A stretch of 54,888 bases of DNA, from assembly GCF_019396405.1 (NCBI RefSeq), contig NZ_JAHKRL010000007.1, forward strand, positions 1-54,888, given 5' to 3'. The position numbers were made by a program, and so were the translations under genes. Under the pieces are notes generated by a model, which worked only from the letters and a program-made list of their open reading frames with translations, made no database searches and had not been told where the DNA came from. How positions within the stretch are numbered: position 1 is the first letter of the stretch; each line of letters opens with the position of its first letter. Below, piece by piece: positions 51,984 through 54,888 of this stretch. Source of the stretch: Nonomuraea rhizosphaerae (GTDB lineage Bacteria > Actinomycetota > Actinomycetes > Streptosporangiales > Streptosporangiaceae).

Positions 51984-53318
51984 TCAGGCGGTCTGGGAGT
52001 CGGGCGTCTCATGAGGTTGTGCGGTCATGACCTCGGCCCAGGCGGGGGCGCGGTCGGCGTAGATGTGGGCGGCGTGTTCAGCGGCTTGTTCGCTGACGTA
52101 GAAGGAGCGGGCGCGGTACCACTGGCCGTCTTGGCTGGCGACGATGGCGACGCCGGGTGTTTCGGCGGCGATGGTGCGGGCGGAGTCGAGGGCGGCGGGG
52201 TCGAGGTCGCCGAGGGTCATGGTGGCGGTTTCGGGGTCGTTGACGCGGTGGCAGATCCGTCCCGAGCATTGGGCGCGCAGGGCGGTGACTCCGGGACCGA
52301 GGTCAGAGCCGATGCGCTGACCGCAGCAGAACAGATAGATGCCGAACGCCCGGCCGAGCTGTGCGACCCTGAGCAGTGCGGTGGAGGTCTTGGCGATCTC
52401 GTCCTTCTCGCTCTTGTCGGCCATCAGGTACAGCTCGGCCAACTCGTCCACCAGCACCACGACCGGGACGGGCCGCATGGTGGGCGGGAGCTGCCAGATG
52501 TTGCGGGCCGAGGCCATCCGGCACACGCCCATCCGATCCGTCATGAGCGCCACCAGGTCATCCAGCAGCCCGCCGCATTCGGCGCGACTGGTGGCCAACG
52601 CGGACAACCGTGGGCTGTACGGGGTGAACTCGACTCCACCCTTGAGGTCGAAGCCGACCAGGGCGACCGGTTGCGGGGCCAGGCCGACGATGAGCGCGTT
52701 GGCGAGATTGGACTTGCCTGATTGGGTGGCTCCGGCGTTCAGCCAGTGCGGCACGGTGCGGAAGTCGACGACCCACGGCTTGCCGGTCTCCAGCCGTCCC
52801 ACGGTGACCTTGAGCAGTTCGGTGGAGGGTGGCAGGTCATCGACCTTGACCAGTGGGTCGCGGATGGTGACCGCGAGCCGGATCCGGCCGGGCTTGTCGG
52901 AGGAGACGCGTACGGCGTGCACGCCCCAGGAGTGAGCGAGGCGTTCGGCGACGTCGGCGTAGTCGGCCGGGATCTGTCCTTCCAGCGTGTGCAGGGTGAC
53001 GCGCCAGCCGTAGCGGGTCGGCAGCGGCAGCCACATGAACGGCTTGGTGTCCACGGCGATGCGCTGGAACTTGCGCTTGACGCGGACGACGCCGGTCGAG
53101 GCGATCATTCCGGGGACGGTGGTGAACCAGAAGCGCTGCCGCTTCTTGGTCAGGTTGCAGCCGAGCGCGACCTTGCGCCAGGTGGCGCGGACACTGATCG
53201 CGGTCAGCGGGAAGCCGACGAGGAGCCAGAACGATGGATAGTGCCAGCGGCGCCAGGCCCACAGCCCGGCCACGAGGGCGGCCAGGACTGCGAGCATCGT
53301 GGAGAACTGGTCATACAC
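51984..53318 (-). CDS. traSA: TraSA/FtsK-type DNA translocase
   Basis: A 444-residue FtsK/SpoIIIE-like protein: two N-terminal membrane segments (MLAVLAALVAGLWAW, FWLLVGFPLTAISV), Walker A NAGATQSGKSNL near residue 195, Walker B VVVLVDELAELY near 285, and FGIYLFCCGQRIGSD with an arginine sensor. It drives conjugative double-stranded DNA transfer. Shorter than AICE-1 TraB. The GTG at 53318 has AGGAGG 6 nt upstream and overlaps the preceding gene by 8 bp. Confidence 0.9.
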   Translation of the reverse strand: MYDQFSTMLAVLAALVAGLWAWRRWHYPSFWLLVGFPLTAISVRATWRKVALGCNLTKKRQRFWFTTVPGMIASTGVVRVKRKFQRIAVDTKPFMWLPLPTRYGWRVTLHTLEGQIPADYADVAERLAHSWGVHAVRVSSDKPGRIRLAVTIRDPLVKVDDLPPSTELLKVTVGRLETGKPWVVDFRTVPHWLNAGATQSGKSNLANALIVGLAPQPVALVGFDLKGGVEFTPYSPRLSALATSRAECGGLLDDLVALMTDRMGVCRMASARNIWQLPPTMRPVPVVVLVDELAELYLMADKSEKDEIAKTSTALLRVAQLGRAFGIYLFCCGQRIGSDLGPGVTALRAQCSGRICHRVNDPETATMTLGDLDPAALDSARTIAAETPGVAIVASQDGQWYRARSFYVSEQAAEHAAHIYADRAPAWAEVMTAQPHETPDSQTA

Positions 53319-53640
53319 CGGCGGCCTCCTGCAGCGGCAGCAGGGCGGTGGCCCGGTAGGCGATCCCCCACCGGCCGGAGATCTCCCAGACGTAGCCGAG
53401 CAGCCCGACCACGTTGACGGAGTCGCCGGCCTTGATGGGCGGCTCACCGGTGATACCGATCTTGACGAGCTCGATCCGGCCGAACTCGTCCTCCACCGAC
53501 ACGGTCACCTCGAAGACCGTGTTGCCGTTCTTGTCGGTCTTGATCTCGCCGGTGTCCTTGTTGAGCAGGCGCGGCTTGGGCGCCTTCACGCAGGTGACGA
53601 TGAGCTTGCTGGTGTCGACAGGGATAGGAACGGTGCGCAT
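53311..53640 (-). CDS. SCO3933-like regulatory protein
   Basis: A 109-residue beta-rich protein (VPIPVDTSKLIVTCVKAPKP, VFEVTVSVEDEFGRIELVKI) found upstream of traSA-type genes in AICEs, annotated as a regulatory family without known mechanism. First gene of the leftward AICE-2 operon, so its promoter lies in the KorSA operator region. Confidence 0.75.
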   Translation of the reverse strand: MRTVPIPVDTSKLIVTCVKAPKPRLLNKDTGEIKTDKNGNTVFEVTVSVEDEFGRIELVKIGITGEPPIKAGDSVNVVGLLGYVWEISGRWGIAYRATALLPLQEAAGV

Positions 53641-53683
53641 GGGGCTGGTCTCCCTTGAAGTGTTGTCCTAGCTATAAAGATAC

Positions 53684-53765
53684 CTAGATATCTAGCTCTG
53701 TAAACCCAGAACAGTGAAGTTGGATCGAGATTCCTTACAAGTTGCCCAGAGACCTAGGCATCTAG
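53684..53765. promoter_or_regulatory. Two KorSA-like operators in the divergent promoter
   Basis: CTAGATATCTAG at 53684-53695 is a perfect 12-bp palindrome; CTAGGCATCTAG at 53754-53765 has the same CTAG-N4-CTAG frame and lies 18 bp before the GntR start. A half site CTAGC occurs at 53669. The layout suggests that the GntR protein represses both itself and the tra/rep operon. Confidence 0.65.
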
Positions 53766-53783
53766 AACCGCTACTGTGGAGCT

Positions 53784-54167
53784 ATGGCATCCACTGACCG
53801 GCGCCGGCCGTACCTGAGGATCGCCGAGGACATCCGGCGCGACATCGCATCGGGCCGGTACGCGGTCGGCGAGCGCCTCCCCGTAGCCCGCGAACTAGCG
53901 GAACAGTATGGCGTTGCCATGATGACCATCGGCAACGCCCTAGCCGTCCTGCGCGACGAGGGCCTCATCGAGACCCGCCAGGGGGCGGGCAGCTTCGTCA
54001 GCCGGGCACCCGACGACGAGACCGCCGGCCCCGCCCCAGGCGAGCACAGCGAAGAATTCCGCATCATCTCCGAGCAACTACGCGAGATACGCCAGCACAT
54101 GCAGAAGCTGACGATCAGGCTGGACGAGCTCGACGATCGGACGCGTCCTGATCAAGCTGAGAAGTGA
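53784..54167 (+). CDS. KorSA-like GntR regulator
   Basis: A 127-residue protein: a GntR winged helix (YLRIAEDIRRDIASGRYAVG, ELAEQYGVAMMTIGNALAVL, RQGAGSFVSR) and a short coiled-coil tail (EEFRIISEQLREIRQHMQKL) in place of an effector domain. KorSA in pSAM2 keeps replication and transfer off in the integrated state. Divergent from the tra operon with palindromic operators in between. Confidence 0.85.
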   Translation: MASTDRRRPYLRIAEDIRRDIASGRYAVGERLPVARELAEQYGVAMMTIGNALAVLRDEGLIETRQGAGSFVSRAPDDETAGPAPGEHSEEFRIISEQLREIRQHMQKLTIRLDELDDRTRPDQAEK

Positions 54168-54261
54168 TCCTGATCGCGCGCCGTTGGAGTTCGGCCAGGT
54201 CGGCCGTGATCTCCGCCAGTTCGCGTAGCAAGACCTGTCGTTCGATCTCACTGAGACCCAC
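54115..54261 (-). CDS. Small coiled-coil protein, convergent with GntR
   Basis: Forty-eight residues beginning at GTG 54261: GLSEIERQVLLRELAEITAD then LAELQRRAIRITSQL, a clean amphipathic helix. It overlaps the 3' end of the GntR gene by 53 bp. Short, but the heptad pattern is not what a shadow frame would give by chance. Its function is unknown. Confidence 0.4.
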   Translation of the reverse strand: MGLSEIERQVLLRELAEITADLAELQRRAIRITSQLDQDASDRRARPA

Positions 54262-54357
54262 GAGTACTGCCCCATTCGTGTAGGCAGGACGCCGAAACGC
54301 CCCGGGTTACCTGACGGGTGGGGAGCCAATGCGCGAATAGGCCCACCGTTTCTGTGA

Positions 54358-54770
54358 TCAGAGCAGCCGCATGACCTGGGCAAGGTTGAGGATCTCGCGC
54401 TGGCGATGCAACCGCGAACTGCCTCGCAGGTCACGCACGATGTTGCGCACCAGCGGCCGATTTCGGACATGCTGAGGAGCGATCCGGTCAGCACGCAGCA
54501 GAGCATCCGCCGCTTCGTTGTCCTTCCTGTTCATGTGATAGCCCGCGGCGGTGCAGGTCCAGTAGTGCGCCTGCCGCTCCGACGAACCGATCTGGGCGAT
54601 CTCGACATGTTCGGCGCGAGTGATGACATCGCGTGGCCGGCCCAGCTCCATGCTGACCTCGACGGCATGGATCGTCGTGTTCACCCGGTTGAATTGCGTC
54701 TGGAAGACGTTGCCGTCTCGCGGCAGATCCTCGGCGACGCGACGCGCCTCCCCCAGATGACTTTGGGTGT
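54358..54770 (-). pseudogene. C-terminal part of a helical/TPR regulator, cut by IS
   Basis: A frame running left from about 54770 encodes ARRVAEDLPRDGNVFQ, then HAVEVSMELGRPRDVITRAE, HYWTCTAAGYHMNRKDNEAA and REILNLAQVMRLL, the C-terminus of an actinomycete HTH/TPR regulator. Its N-terminal half is missing and an IS-like boundary lies at about 54771. Convergent with the GntR gene. Confidence 0.5.
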
Positions 54771-54888
54771 AGCTCTTCCTCAGTGAGTGTCTGAGCTGGG
54801 CTTTTGTGGTCGTGACTGTTTAGTCCGAGAACCGCCTTCTACTGTGAGTGCAGACGGTGAGGTGGTGGTGACGGTGGGCTCGTTGCTG
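54771..54888 (+). mobile_element. Probable IS end and transposase start (ISL3-like), cut by window
   Basis: AGCTCTTCCTCAGTGAGTG near 54771 resembles an ISL3-family terminal repeat as I remember it. GTG at 54844 opens a frame VSADGEVVVTVGSLL that runs off the edge and fits a transposase N-terminus. Both points are weak because only 118 bp are visible. Confidence 0.35.

Larger units (their letters stand above)
47558..54888. mobile_element. AICE-2: RepSA-type integrative element, right end outside window
   Basis: A pSAM2-like backbone: int, xis, repSA, small genes, SpdB2, TraSA, a regulatory protein and a divergent KorSA-like GntR. Its left attachment site is not seen near int; it may be the tRNA-Arg repeat at 42200, which would add 42243-47557 as cargo. 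Confidence 0.85.

Overview
The window is high-GC actinomycete chromosome. The block galU-glp-moaC-moaB-rimJ-sepX, the WhiB-like protein, two actinomycete integrative and conjugative elements (AICEs) and frequent GTG starts all fit a filamentous actinomycete. A Streptosporangiales-type host (Nonomuraea-like) is my guess, but the genus cannot be proven from the sequence alone.

Positions 1-8754 hold a tightly coupled plus-strand operon cut by the left edge. It encodes an AMP-forming acyl ligase, a KamA-like radical-SAM aminomutase, an ATP-grasp ligase, two PaaK-like adenylating enzymes, an MFS exporter, a short-chain dehydrogenase and a PaaI-like thioesterase. Most junctions are 4-bp stop/start overlaps. 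No NRPS or PKS module is visible, so it looks like a small-molecule pathway built from stand-alone ligases, probably using a beta-amino acid such as beta-lysine. It ends against two tyrosine-integrase tails and tRNA-Ala(CGC), so it is probably the right edge of a genomic island.

Positions 9023-22885 are chromosomal core: sepX/glpR, a RimJ-like acetyltransferase, molybdopterin genes with the divisome-linked glp, galU, 5-formyl-THF cyclo-ligase, a K+/H+ antiporter, an FmdB zinc ribbon, a DHA2 exporter fused to a MarR-like domain, MTA phosphorylase, a SAF/CpaB-like protein, MscL and a VanY-like peptidase.

AICE-1 (23041-42242) sits in tRNA-Arg(CCT), bounded by an exact 43-bp repeat of the tRNA 3' half. 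Its minus-strand backbone runs from 35190 down to 25903: small membrane and cysteine-rich proteins, WhiB, SpdB-like protein, TraB/FtsK, Prim-Pol, DUF3987-type replication protein, Xis, Int. Regulators and cargo occupy the right side: a TPR regulator, an APH-like kinase, a GntR with two DNA-binding domains, a second GntR, then an AbiGi-like protein and a PD-(D/E)XK nuclease with a large unknown C-terminus. The last two look like a phage-defence pair.

Positions 42243-47557 hold a WXG-type protein, an ADP-ribosyltransferase-like toxin with a likely immunity protein, a pentapeptide-repeat membrane protein and decayed IS ends. AICE-2 (int at 47602, running off the right edge) has Int, Xis, RepSA, SpdB2, TraSA and a KorSA-like GntR with palindromic operators. 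Because its integrase resembles that of AICE-1, the two may be a tandem array on the same tRNA.

The least explained signal is a family of intercistronic hairpins shared by both elements. They have GC-rich stems of differing sequence and a loop carrying CCRCCAAR on the transcribed strand, just ahead of xis, Prim-Pol, traB, a small zinc-ribbon gene and repSA.
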